DNA of 64,000 bases, from positions 930,001 to 994,000 of the forward strand of contig NEEC01000016.1 in the NCBI GenBank assembly GCA_002189035.1, written 5' to 3'. This stretch comes from Utricularia gibba (taxonomy: Eukaryota; Streptophyta; Magnoliopsida; Lamiales; Lentibulariaceae). Numbering within the stretch: the stretch's first letter is position 1; every line of letters starts with the position of its first letter. The position numbers and the translations under genes are program-made. Shown piece by piece: positions 13,500 through 23,972 of the stretch. A model generated the notes under the pieces. That model was not told where the DNA came from, ran no database searches, and worked only from the letters and a program-made list of their open reading frames with translations.

Positions 13500-14003
13500 T
13501 ATTTCTCAACGATGCCTGCACATAAAAAAACACTGTGGCACAAAGAATCTTCAGACCCGGTAAAGGAAGAATTTATACCCTGGATCTCCTCTTCTCCGGG
13601 TGATTCCTTGATCGAACTGGTTTCTGAACCTTCCAAGTCTTACCTTATCTCCAAACGGCAAACCCCATAAGAAATCACCTCAGTAGAAGTGGTTCACAAT
13701 GCAGGAAATTATTATGTACAGCCAAGGAGAGTAGTTGAATCGATCATAAATATTTTTCAATGCCCCGGTAGCTTAGAGAGGGAGAGGGTTCCTGCAGATG
13801 CTGCCCCCACAGCATTTACAGGCACCCACATGCTGTGGCTTGTTCGCGATGGGGTTTTAGCACAAGCTGAAACGCGTCCATCGCTCTCTGGATGCACTGG
13901 TTCTGGAAGTGGTGGAGGTCGCGATCGTGCATGGGGTTTCTTGGTGGAATGGAGACACGCAGGGAGTCATGTTCTGGTTGATAGTATGAAATGTGAAGTA
14001 TAA
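13500..14003 (+). pseudogene. Unassigned coding-like segment, copy A
   Basis: Around 13530-13670 the plus strand reads KESSDPVKEEF...SSSPGDSLIELVSEPSKSYLISK and then meets a stop (TAA at about 13670). A second open stretch, 13689-14003, reads QPRRVVESIINIFQCP. The same stretch is present in unit B near 18457-18830, open for 70 codons without that stop. I do not recognise the family on either strand. It may be a relic exon of an older gene, or an accidentally open duplicated sequence. Confidence 0.3.
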
Positions 14004-14480
14004 ATACACAATAAATATGTATTATATTTAAATAAAATTATACTTAATTGGTTATTAGTATTTTCAATTTTTTATATATCTGATTATTTCAATTTTAATT
14101 ATTAATGCGAGATTGTTTATTTTAATAATCATTCTTAAATCGAACTGTTCTTTGATTTGATTAAAACTTATTTTTTTATTATATGTAGTGAATCATCATA
14201 GGTTGATCTAATTTTGTTATCGCTTAAACCTAATGTATTTATTATTTTTTTAATCAAAAATTAGATTAATACGAAATTTATCTGTCATCTAAACTGTAAT
14301 TTAAGTGAAATACTATGATATCATGTTAAAATTAAAGATACTATAGGTCTAATGAATACAAGTAAAACTTAAATACATAAAAAAAATATAAATTATATTT
14401 TAAAAAAATAGATACAATCAATAACAAGTGATTTATAATTTTTATATTAATTTCATGTAATATTGTTAGTTAATCACAAC
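13985..14480. repeat. Dispersed AT-rich repeat (copy in unit A)
   Basis: This stretch shares phrases such as GTTATCGC(T/C)TAA(A/G)CCTAAT, TTTTTAATCAAAAATT and a GATATCATGTTAAA block with 19365-19850. Weaker relatives sharing ACATTAAAAAA-TTA and ATCAATTA lie near 33690-33860, 37380-37460 and 57690-57970. It has no coding capacity. It could be an old LTR fragment or a non-autonomous element; the type is undetermined. Confidence 0.5.
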
Positions 14481-14577
14481 TCATTGGGGTATTCCTGCTG
14501 TGGTAACTGTCACTGTAACTCATTCTGCTTGCCACCGGAGCTCATTTATTGAGCCCCGGCATCCAAGAGCTCTACTG

Positions 14578-14590
14578 TGTATATATTATT
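14578..14590 (+). promoter_or_regulatory. TATA box of GDSL gene 1
   Basis: TGTGTATATATTATTACACG lies about 60 bp upstream of the start codon at 14645, the expected distance for a plant core promoter. The same element is kept upstream of gene 2 (19957-19966). Confidence 0.65.
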
Positions 14591-14644
14591 ACACGGCGTA
14601 ATAACCAGTCATAATTTCACTCACTCGCTCACCCTTCCTTCACG

Positions 14645-16175
14645 ATGTTGTCCTTTCAGTCCATGGTGCTTCTTCCTATTGTCCTTGCTCTTGTCTCCCT
14701 TGCCGGGTCGGCTGAAGGCCGAGCATTCTTCGTCTTCGGCGACTCCCTAGTCGACAACGGCAACAACAACTACCTCGCCACCACCGCTCGTGCGGATTCG
14801 CCACCCTACGGCATTGACTATCCCACGCGCCGCCCCACCGGCCGTTTCTCCAATGGGCTCAACATCCCTGATATCATCAGTATCACTTTCTATCCCTTCT
14901 CGCTTCATTTATTCAATGCATGCTTAAATTTTGTACTCTGCTGCACTTCGTGTTCACTTTTGTATAAAAGGTTTGAACTTGGTAACGACAGACTAACTGG
15001 AAATTGTTTTCTAAACACTGACAGGTGAAAGACTGGGAGCGGAGTCCACTGAACCGTACTTGAGCCCTGCTCTTAGAGGCCAGAAGCTTCTTGTTGGTGC
15101 TAATTTTGCGTCTGCTGGAGTTGGAATCCTGAACGACACCGGCTTCCAGTTTGTCAGTCTCTTACATTCGTGCTGATTTATGATTGTAAGATTTGAGTCT
15201 GGAAGGCTTACTCTTTTTTTGGTTTTTGCAGCTGAACATCATTAGAATTTACCAGCAACTGGAGTATTTCCAGCAATACCAGACGCGTGTAGCTCAACTG
15301 ATAGGCCCCGAGAATGCAAAACGCCTTGTGAACCAGGCACTTGTCCTCATCACCTTGGGAGGCAATGACTTCGTGAACAATTACTATTTGGTTCCTTTCT
15401 CTGCAAGATCAAGACAATTTACTCTCCCTAACTACGTCCCCTACATCATTTCTGAATACCGCAAGATCCTGATCGTAAGTTCAAATTAATCTACATTTTT
15501 TTGTTATAAACAAGGCTTGCTAAATTGGCTTCTTGCTTGAGCAGAAACTGCACGATTTAGGAGCCAGAAGGATCCTCGTTACCGGGACCGGACCCCTGGG
15601 ATGCGTCCCCGCAGAGCTGGCACAGCACAGCCGGAACGGGGAATGTGACCCCGAGCTCATGCGTGCCGCCACCCTCTTCAACCCGCAGTTGCAGGTAATG
15701 CTTACTTTCAAATAGGTAAAAAAAAATGATCTTTCCTGAGCTCCACCACCTCTCCAGGCAATGGTAAGTAGTCTCAACTCCAATCTCGGATCCGAAGTCT
15801 TCATTACTGTCAACAGTAGGAAGATGCACATGGACTTCGTCTACAACCCTCAGGCATTCGGTTCGTCTGCTGATATGATACTTGAACTTCTGTCAAATCC
15901 TTTCGTCTCTTAACTTCAGCCCATCACGGTAACCAGGGTTCGTGACATCCAAGATCGCATGCTGCGGCCAAGGGCGGTTCAACGGCATCGGCCTCTGCAC
16001 CCCGATGTCCAACTTGTGCCCCAACAGGAACATCTACGCCTTCTGGGACGCCTTCCACCCCTCCGAAAGAGCCAACAGGATCATCGTCGACCAGATGTTT
16101 AATGGAAACAGCGACTACATGCATCCCTACAATCTCAGCACCATCGTTGAACTGGACGCTGCCGCCGAGGTCTGA
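14645..16175 (+). CDS. GDSL esterase/lipase 1 (tandem copy)
   Basis: Six exons join in phase: 14645-14879, 15025-15152, 15232-15474, 15545-15694, 15758-15860 and 15937-16175, giving 365 residues, typical for plant GDSL lipases. A signal peptide covers about residues 1-25 ([20 protein letters not shown]). Block I is [15 protein letters not shown] (nucleophile Ser), block [10 protein letters not shown] (Gly), block [14 protein letters not shown] (Asn), and block [10 protein letters not shown] (catalytic Asp and His). It is predicted to be secreted and to hydrolyse ester bonds of lipids or cutin-like substrates; the true substrate is unknown. Compared with copies 2 and 3, which read FWDPFHP, this copy has Ala in place of Pro next to the catalytic Asp. 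The 63-nt fourth intron (15695-15757) is absent from the third GDSL gene and contains an in-frame stop, so it must be spliced. Confidence 0.95.
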
Positions 16176-16295
16176 AACGGGCTTGCCAACCAGCCATCGT
16201 TTCAAGGTGTGGTGTCTGCTTCCTCTTGGGGGTCTGCCTGCTCACAACTGGAAACATGTATTTGAGTTTTGATGTGATTTATCTATCCAGGAATC

Positions 16296-16301
16296 AATAA
16301 A
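16296..16301 (+). terminator. Poly(A) signal of GDSL gene 1
   Basis: AATAAA lies 120 bp after the stop codon, within a 3' flank conserved with gene 2 (21629-21634). Confidence 0.6.
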
Positions 16302-18456
16302 TGCTATGCAACAATTCACATGCTTTTGTTGGATGGGGAATTACGTTTTCACCCTTTACTTACGGGCCTGCGAGTGTAGTCTGATTCGGATCCGGGTCTT
16401 CGGCAGTTTGGGCTTCCATGGGCCTTTCGTGTGTGAATCTGTCTAAACATGAGTATGGTTACGGGTTAATTGGTGAACCCGACGAGTCGACCCGTAAGAC
16501 TGGATCCTTACCCACATTACACGGGTATGAATCGGGTTGAACCCGACGGATATGGATTGACCCATTGACATAGATATTACATTATATACATATTATTAAG
16601 AAATTTGAAAAAAGTTTTTTATGTCAACTCGTATGTTGAGTTGACTAGCTTGTTGGAATTAAAAATCCAATATATTAATAAATTCATGTGTAAGCTATAA
16701 ATATATCATAAATATCGATCACATTCAATAAAATTAAACTTAATTAATTATTAATGATCAATATAATTAATGTTTGAATTTCAGAAAAATTTCATATTTC
16801 AAAATCGATTCAAAAAATAAAATTTCAAAAAAAATTGATCGAATTTCGGATATACTTCCTTTTCAAAAAAATTTTAGATATTTTTCATCAAAATTTCAAA
16901 TATTGAAATTTGAAGACTTCTCTGATAAAGTAGGTGAAACCTAAACAGTATTCTAAAAAATTTTTAAAATTTTTTTTTTACTTTTCAAAATTATTTTAAA
17001 AAAGTAAAAGTCAACAATTAATTACTTTTTTAAAAATAACTTTTGTAATATAATTTTAAAATTATTTTTTATAAAATTATTTTTTCAATTAAACGTGTTC
17101 TAGAATAAAACTATTTTTATTTATGAAAAGTAGAAATAAGTTTTAAAAATTTTCCACGACACTAATCTGAATAACGTTTACTATTTTAATTTCACCCATT
17201 TTAAAATACTTGCTTTTAAAAATTCATTCATTGGTCCCATTTGCCTTACCCCCGCAACAAGCTATGCGACCGGCACGTGCCTCTTGTCGCGGTTAGGGTT
17301 TTGAAATTCACAATCGACGAAGGTGCCCGAGATTAGGGATTCTATGGGAGTAGCTTTAACTGGAAGAATTGAAGTTGGATTGAATATCATGAATGGTGGA
17401 ATTAGGGTTTACAGGAATCGCTAATCAATTTGAATTTCATTTTCATAGCCGACGCTTAAAAAAAAAAAACAAAATAACATTAGGCACTTGGACAACAAAA
17501 CAATGGTTGGGAACAAATAATTCATGGGATGTCAGTACAATGAATGAATGTGCCCCAATTATTGCCTACCTTGTACACAATTACAACACTATGTAAAAAA
17601 TGTTACATTTGTGGAATTCATTTAGAAAAATGGTTATTGGACAATGGGCAATTTTTACACTACGACCAATTTTTAGATATGTGGTGATTAATTTTCTTAC
17701 ATATTCAAAAAATAGTAACCAACAAAATACATTTCATTTGTCGAGCCGCAATAAGAAAATTGGCATGGAAGAGTATCTGGTTTCATCGTACATGGAATTC
17801 ATTTATGATGTGTTTTATGTGCAATCCATCTTCTTTTGTTGTTCTTAAGACATAATTAGAATAACAATTATAGTTTGTGTTTTTTTAAAAAATAATATGA
17901 AGAATTTTGATCATATTTAAGATTTGTTTGGTTAGAAAAAAAAACATTATAAAAATAATTTTATTATAGAAAAATAATAATTTAAAAATAGTTATTTTCA
18001 AAAAATATTCTTTCGTCTTCTATTTTATTAGAATCTTTTCTCGAGAAAACTAATTTTAGATAAATGTGAAAGTAAAAGTCGTCTTTCAAAAATTGATGTT
18101 GTGTAGACTGTAGTCACATGCGGTAGTATGACAGGTTGGGTTCCACAAAGCTCAAAGCATTGAGCTACCAAACCTGAATTCAATGAGGGAGAAAACTGCA
18201 TAATGACAAGGAAGGAGAATGTGAATGAAATTGGGTGATTTAGAAAAATGGCCACTGTAATCTTATTGTGTGAGAAAATTAGACATCTTATGTGAAAAAA
18301 AAAATGGTATTACTGTGTGAGAGATAAATGTAATGACCAAATTTCAAAAAAGATCTAAATTAGTGTTATATAAATTTTTTTTGTATGTATTGAAACTTAA
18401 CGTGAATGATTGTAGTATCCATGAGACCTTGAATTTTAACACTATATTTTTCAAAG

Positions 18457-18830
18457 ATGACTGCACATAAAAAAACACTGTGGCAAAAAGAATCTTCAGA
18501 CCCGGTAAAGGAAGAATTTATAGCCTCGATCTCTTCTTCTCCGGGTGATTCCTTGATACAACTGGTTTCTGAACCTTCCAAGTCTTACCTTATCTCCAAA
18601 CGGCAAACCCCATTAGAAATCACCTCAGCAGAAGTGGTTCACATGGTGAATGCACGCAGTTTTGGGTGACAATCCAGGAAATGATTGTGTGCAGCCAAGG
18701 AGAGTAGCTGAATCGATCATAAATATTTTTCAATGTCCTTGTAGCTTAGAGGGGGAGAGGGTTACTGCAGATGCTGCCCCCACAGCATTTACAGTCACCC
18801 ACATGAGGTGGCGGGTTGTTGACGATTGAG
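18457..18830 (+). pseudogene. Unassigned coding-like segment, copy B
   Basis: The plus strand is open from 18457 to 18669 (MTAHKKTLWQKESSDPVKEE...), with 70 codons. It then resumes in another frame as QPRRVAESIINIFQCP, so an ancestral reading frame, if there was one, is broken here by an indel. Copy A has the opposite damage: a stop in the first half and an open second half. The family is not recognised. Confidence 0.3.
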
Positions 18831-18833
18831 TTT

Positions 18834-19176
18834 TAAAATACATAATTTCATATCATAAAATTAAATTGGAATAAGATATTATATAAAAAACAACATATTA
18901 TAAATAATTAGTTGAGTCTAATCTTTATTATTATAATTCATGTTTTTTTATGTATTTGGGATTCACATATGCACTCATCCGATCCATCACTATTTACGTG
19001 ATCAAGATGAGTTTTGTTTTGGTCTAAGTTTCGGTTAAAAAAAAAACAATAAGATGTATTGAATTTGAACGATAAAAAAATTAGATCGATTTATGAACCA
19101 ATCACTACTTACAATCACAAAAAAAAAACAATTCTTAATTGTATCAAAGATCAATTCAAGTTGAGGTCAATTGTTA
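18834..19176. mobile_element. Unit-B-specific insertion of about 343 bp, MITE-like
   Basis: Unit A runs GGGGTTTTAGCACAAG without interruption (near 13850). Unit B reads GAGTTTTA, then about 343 bp of AT-rich non-coding DNA, then TGTTAGCACAAG. The empty site in unit A therefore defines both ends, with a TTA (or TA) at each border as a possible target-site duplication. I see no clear terminal inverted repeat, so deletion from unit A is the alternative. Confidence 0.4.
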
Positions 19177-19364
19177 GCACAAGGTGAGCCGCGTCCATCT
19201 CTCTCTTGATGCACTGGTTGTGGAAGTGGTTGAGGTCGCGATCGTGCAGGGAGTTTATTGGTGGAATGGAGACCCACAGAGAGTCTTGTTCTGGTTGACA
19301 ACACTAGGCAGCCTTAGATTGGGTTTGTGTTCATGCATCTCGGTGGGAACTTGTATGAAGATTT

Positions 19365-19850
19365 AAACTTAAATATATAATAAATATTAATTATATTTAA
19401 ATAAAATTAGATTTAATCGAGTATTATTATTTGTAATTTTTAAGTATTTGATTATTTTAATCTCAGGTATTGATATGAAATTATTTATTTTAATATCTGT
19501 CCTTAATTCAAATTGATTTTTTATTTGATTAAGATTTGTTTTTTTGATATAGGTAATGAATAGTAAAGTCAATCTAATTTTGTTATCGTCTAAGCCTAAT
19601 ATATTTTCTTATTTTTTTAATCAAAAATTGGATCAATACAAAATTCATCTTGGTTATACAAAATGTGAATTAAGTAAAACACTCTAATATCATGTTAAAT
19701 TTAAGGATTCGATAGGTAGAAATAATATGATTGAAATTTAAATACATAAAAAAATATAAATTATATTTTAAAAATAAATCTAATCAATTATTAATAATTT
19801 ATAATTTTTTATATAAATTTGATGTAATATTTTCTTATATTTTGTTAATA
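19365..19850. repeat. Dispersed AT-rich repeat (copy in unit B)
   Basis: This is the counterpart of 13985-14480, with the same order of phrases (GTTATCGTCTAAGCCTAAT, TTTTTTAATCAAAAATTGG, TATCATGTTAAA). It lies directly upstream of the GDSL gene 2 promoter. Confidence 0.5.
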
Positions 19851-19956
19851 ACAAATGGTTGGGCCATGGCTGCTGTGGTAACTGTCACTGTAACTCATTC
19901 TGCCGGCCACCGCCGGAGCTCATTTATTGAGCCCCGGATCCAAGAGCTCTGATGTG

Positions 19957-19966
19957 TATATATTAT
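19957..19966 (+). promoter_or_regulatory. TATA box of GDSL gene 2
   Basis: GTATATATTATTACACG lies about 55 bp upstream of the start codon at 20017, conserved with gene 1. Confidence 0.65.
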
Positions 19967-20016
19967 TACACGACGTAATAACCAACATCCTGTCATAATT
20001 TCACTCACCCTTCACG

Positions 20017-21482
20017 ATGTTGTCCTTTCATTCCATGGCGCTTCTGCCTGTTGTCCTTGCTCTTGTCTCCCTTGCCGGGCCGGCTGAAGGCCGAGCATTC
20101 TTCGTCTTCGGCGACTCCCTAGTCGACAACGGCAACAACAACTACCTCGCCACCACCGCCCGTGCGGATTCGCCACCCTACGGCATCGACTATCCCACGC
20201 ACCGCCCCACCGGCCGCTTCTCCAATGGCCTCAACATCCCTGATATCATCAGTATCACTTCCCATCCCTTCTCGCTTCATTTATTCAGTACATTAGCTGT
20301 ATATCAGATTGTTTTCTAACGCTGACAGGTGAAAGACTGGGAGCAGAGTCCACTGAGCCGTACTTGAGCCCTGCTCTTACAGGCCAGAAGCTTCTTGTTG
20401 GTGCCAATTTTGCGTCTGCTGGAGTTGGAATCCTGAACGACACCGGTTTCCAATTTGTCAGTCTCTTACATTCGTGCTGATTTGTCATTGTAAGACTTGA
20501 GTCTGGAAGGCTTACTCCTCTTTTGTTGGTTTTTGCAGGTGAACCTCATTAATATTTACCAGCAACTGGAGTATTTCCAGCAATACCAGACGCGTGTAGC
20601 TGAGCTGATAGGCCCCGAGAATGCAAAACGCCTTGTGAACCAAGCACTTGTCCTCATCACCTTGGGAGGCAATGACTTCGTGAACAATTACTATTTGGTT
20701 CCTTTCTCCGCAAGATCAAGACAATTCGCTCTCCCTGACTACGTCCCTTACATCATATCTGAATACCGCAAGATCCTGATCGTAAGCTCACATTAATCTA
20801 CATTTTTTCTTTTGTTATAAACAAGGCTGACTTGGCTTCTTACTTGAGCAGAAACTGCACGATTTAGGAGCCAGGAGGATCCTCGTTACCGGGACCGGAC
20901 CCCTGGGATGTGTCCCCGCAGAGCTGGCACAGCACAGCGAGAACGGGGAATGTGACCCCGAGCTCATGCAGGCCGCCGCGCTTTTCAACCCGCAGTTGCA
21001 GGTAATGCTTACTTTCAAATAGGTAAAAAAAAATGATCTTTCCTGAGCTCCACCACCTCTCCAGGCAATGGTGAGTAATCTCAACTCCAACCTCGGATCC
21101 GAAGTCTTCATAACTGTCAACAGTAGGCAGATGCACATGGACTTCATCTTCCACCCTCAGGCCTTCGGTTCGTCTGCTGATATGATACTTGAACTTCTGT
21201 CAATCCCTTTCGTCTCTTAACTTGAGCCCATCACGGTAACCAGGGTTTGTGACATCCAAGATCGCATGCTGCGGCCAGGGGCGGTTCAACGGCGTCGGCC
21301 TCTGCACGCCGATGTCCAACTTGTGCCCCAACAGGAACATCTACGTCTTCTGGGACCCCTTCCACCCCTCTGAAAGAGCCAACAGGATCATCGTCGACCA
21401 GATGTTTAATGGGAACACCGACTACATGCATCCCTACAATCTCAGCACCATCATGGAACTGGACGCTGCTTCCGAGGTCTGA
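20017..21482 (+). CDS. GDSL esterase/lipase 2 (tandem copy)
   Basis: Six exons are laid out exactly as in copy 1: 20017-20251, 20329-20456, 20539-20781, 20852-21001, 21065-21167 and 21244-21482, giving 365 residues. Exon lengths are identical to copy 1 and the proteins differ by scattered substitutions. A signal peptide ([20 protein letters not shown]) and all catalytic blocks are present: [27 protein letters not shown] and the canonical FWDPFHPSE with catalytic Asp/His. It is predicted to be an active secreted esterase/lipase. The core promoter, the 63-nt fourth intron (21002-21064) and the AATAAA signal are shared with copy 1, so the whole transcription unit was duplicated. The intact block V makes this the more conventional of the two copies. 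Confidence 0.96.
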
Positions 21483-21628
21483 AACAGGCTTGACAACCAG
21501 CCATGGCGCGATGTAGTTTTATGTGCAATACCGTTTTATGGTGTGGTGTGTGCATCCTCTTGGGGTCTGCCTGCTCACAACTGGAAATATGTATTTGAGT
21601 TTTGATGTGATTTATCTATCCAGGAATC

Positions 21629-21634
21629 AATAAA
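21629..21634 (+). terminator. Poly(A) signal of GDSL gene 2
   Basis: AATAAA lies 147 bp after the stop codon in the conserved CAGGAATCAATAAATGC context. Confidence 0.6.
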
Positions 21635-22319
21635 TGCTATGTAAGAATTCACATGCTTTTGTTGGATGGGGAATTACGTTTTCACCCTTTACTTACGGGC
21701 CTGCGAGTGTAGTCTGATTCGGGTCCGGGTCTTTGGTAGTTTGGGCTTCCATGGGCCTTTGAGTGTGAATTGGTCTGAACATGAGCATGGTTACAGGTTA
21801 ATTCCTGAACCCAACGGCTCGACCCGCAAGACTAGACCCTTTCCCATATTACACGGGTACGAATCGGGTTGAACCCAACGGATATGGATTTACCCATTGA
21901 CGTAGACATTACATTATATACATATTATTAAGAAATTTGAAAAAAAGTTTTTATGTCAACTCGAATGTTGAGTTAACCCTTTGCACTCGTTGAAATTAAA
22001 AATCTTATAATCAAATAAATACGTGTATTAATGGGAAATATATAATAAGAATTGATCATATTCAAATTTAATTAATTACTAATGATTTATAATTGAATTT
22101 TCAATTGAGATTCAATTTTGAAAGATAAATGAAAATAAAAAATTTATTTGATAATTGTTTTTTCTTGATAAACGTATTTTTCAATAAATATATGATTTGA
22201 CACAAATAATCTTTACCCTATATTTCAAAATTCTTTTATCATGTGAATTTTATGAATCAAACGAAATATGATTGTTTTTTTTCTTTATTTTCATTAGATA
22301 CATCCATAAATATAATTGT

Positions 22320-22720
22320 AAAACTCTTTCTTACACTCGAGTTGGCGATCATCCATCATCCTATAGAAGTTGGCCACGTGTCCAGTTGCACGCTCGAGTG
22401 GAGTCCATGTGGGCCCACGTAAGAGGCCTAGTACAGCTATTTGAAGAAGGCGTTGGGCCGTCTTCGTTTCGGCAATAAGGTTAAGGAATTATTGCAGGCG
22501 CGGACTGAAATAATTAGCGCCCCAGGCCTTCCGACAACAACCTCGAAGCCCCTCCTTGAAAATGCCAACTGCCAAATGAGGCTGCTGCTGCCCACAACTA
22601 AGTTGTGTGGCCATTTAAGGCTCCTCCTCCCCTTGACCACACTACCACATTCTTCCATTGCATCACATCATTTATTACAGTCCAAACACAGAGAAAGGAC
22701 AGAGTGGATCTAGATGGTAT
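22320..22720 (+). promoter_or_regulatory. Promoter-like island without an attached gene
   Basis: This is a 400-bp island of higher GC in AT-rich DNA. It has a G-box (CCACGTGT near 22374), a palindromic GTGGGCCCAC near 22410, a CATTTAAGG TATA-like element near 22613, and C/A-rich leader-like sequence ending in an ATG followed at once by a donor-like GTATGTAAG (about 22716). No coding exon follows. It may be the surviving promoter of a lost gene; an open frame of 90 codons (22441-22713) looks accidental. The rest of 21990-23928 is AT-rich with no gene I can support. Confidence 0.25.
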
Positions 22721-23928
22721 GTAAGACCTGGTGTACTCATTTTGTGATGTAAAGCTTGTGAAATAGGAATAACATAACCACATGCTCTATCTAATGTTTC
22801 AAGAAGTAATTTGATCACAAGTTTTATGGATTTTTTCAAGAACCTAAGGGTATGTTCTGAATACTTTCTTTATTTTACATCCTCATTTTATTAAGAATGT
22901 GAATGATGTTATTTCTGTATTCTATAAAGTAGTGTATTTTGAAAATTAAGAATTTAAATTGGGTAATAATAAATAATAAAAATGTATGTATTGTTTACAT
23001 TCCCATTTTATAAAATGAGAATCTAATAAAAAAATATACACAGAACATACATTAACTGCTTGATCACAAAATGAGTACCCCTTTTTTAGAATATGAAAAC
23101 ATGCAACTCTCCACTTTTCATAAAATCGTGTAATTTTGGATAAACAGTTACAGCAACTTCTTATATATAATTAGAAAATTATGTTGAATTAAAATTTAGA
23201 TTGAATTAAAATGAATCACCATTTTTTATTTAAATTGTAACTGCTAATATATACACCCTGATAATTTTAAGTAAAACTATTCGAAAAAGTAAAATTTAAG
23301 AGTTATCAATAGATACAATTGCAAAAAATTAATGTTTTTGGAAGGATATATTAGTATGAATAATAACTAGTTCATTATATATTTTAAAAAATTCTGTATT
23401 ATAACTTTTTCCTAAATTTTATAATTATAGTTAGATGTATCTAATATTTTATTTTAAAAAATCTGGTGTATATTAAGTATATAATTGGAATTTGAAAACT
23501 CGATATAACATAAATTACTCAGTCAATAACAAATACTCCATCCCCAATCCCCTCCCTGAGCACGAAAATGAGACCATGAAGCTCATGGAATCCACCACCA
23601 TGGAGGCGGTTAGACCTACCCTCCTGTCCGAACGCACTCACATAAATGGCCACGCAGTTTGATGGTACGGGCAGAAGAACCAGGAGCAGGAGCCCAAAAA
23701 ATTGAAGCAGCCGCAGGCAGCTGCCATTAAAAGCTGGAGTCAAACAGAAGGTATCTACTGGAACTCACTCACCTCAACAACTTTTTTATTTGCATATTTA
23801 CTATTATTTGCATCTGTCCATCTCCCTACAAGATGACCTCAGTCTGCAGCATTTAAACGCCACCATTGCCCTTTTCATATAACGCTGTAACCACAGCATT
23901 TGAGTTCGTATCCTGGGAAACGGCCGCG

Positions 23929-23955
23929 TCTTCTTCTTCTTCTTCTTCTTCTTCT
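23929..23955 (+). repeat. (TTC)9 microsatellite in 5' leader of GDSL gene 3
   Basis: A run of TTC/CTT triplets ends 17 bp before the start codon at 23973. Pyrimidine-rich CTT tracts are common in plant 5' leaders. Confidence 0.85.
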
Positions 23956-23972
23956 GGTTTTCTGTTGAGAGA

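Larger units (their letters stand above)
12490..16860. repeat. Segmental tandem duplication, unit A (carries GDSL gene 1)
   Basis: Unit A shares ordered blocks with unit B to its right: the CACGTGCCTCTTGTCGCGG block (about 12700 and 17274), the ACATGCGGTAGTATGACAGG block (13421 and 18115), the SSDPVKEE-encoding block (about 13545 and 18492), the GDSL gene (14645 and 20017) and the CTTACGGGCCTGCGAG 3' flank (about 16359 and 21691). The offset grows from about 4.58 kb to 5.37 kb along the unit, so indels accumulated after duplication. Boundaries are approximate. Confidence 0.85.
16861..21990. repeat. Segmental tandem duplication, unit B (carries GDSL gene 2)
   Basis: This is the partner of unit A. 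Its left end is marked by the GATATTTTTCATCAAAATTTCAA block near 16870, matching 12518 in unit A; its right end is marked by the shared GDSL 3' flank, which fades near 21980. It is about 0.8 kb longer than unit A, partly because of a discrete insertion at 18834-19176 and extra sequence at about 17600-17760. Apart from the GDSL gene and the coding-like segment, the 16176-20016 interval holds no gene I can see. Confidence 0.85.

Noticed and set aside
22441-22713. Plus-strand frame of 90 codons in the promoter-like island
   Set aside because: Composition looks like leader sequence; no domain, no codon bias and no conserved neighbour.
23519-23743. Minus-strand frame of 74 codons opening with a hydrophobic, signal-peptide-like stretch
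   Set aside because: It could be a small secreted peptide gene (GLLLLVLLPVPSNC), but no conserved peptide motif or promoter was seen and the frame is short, so it was not annotated.
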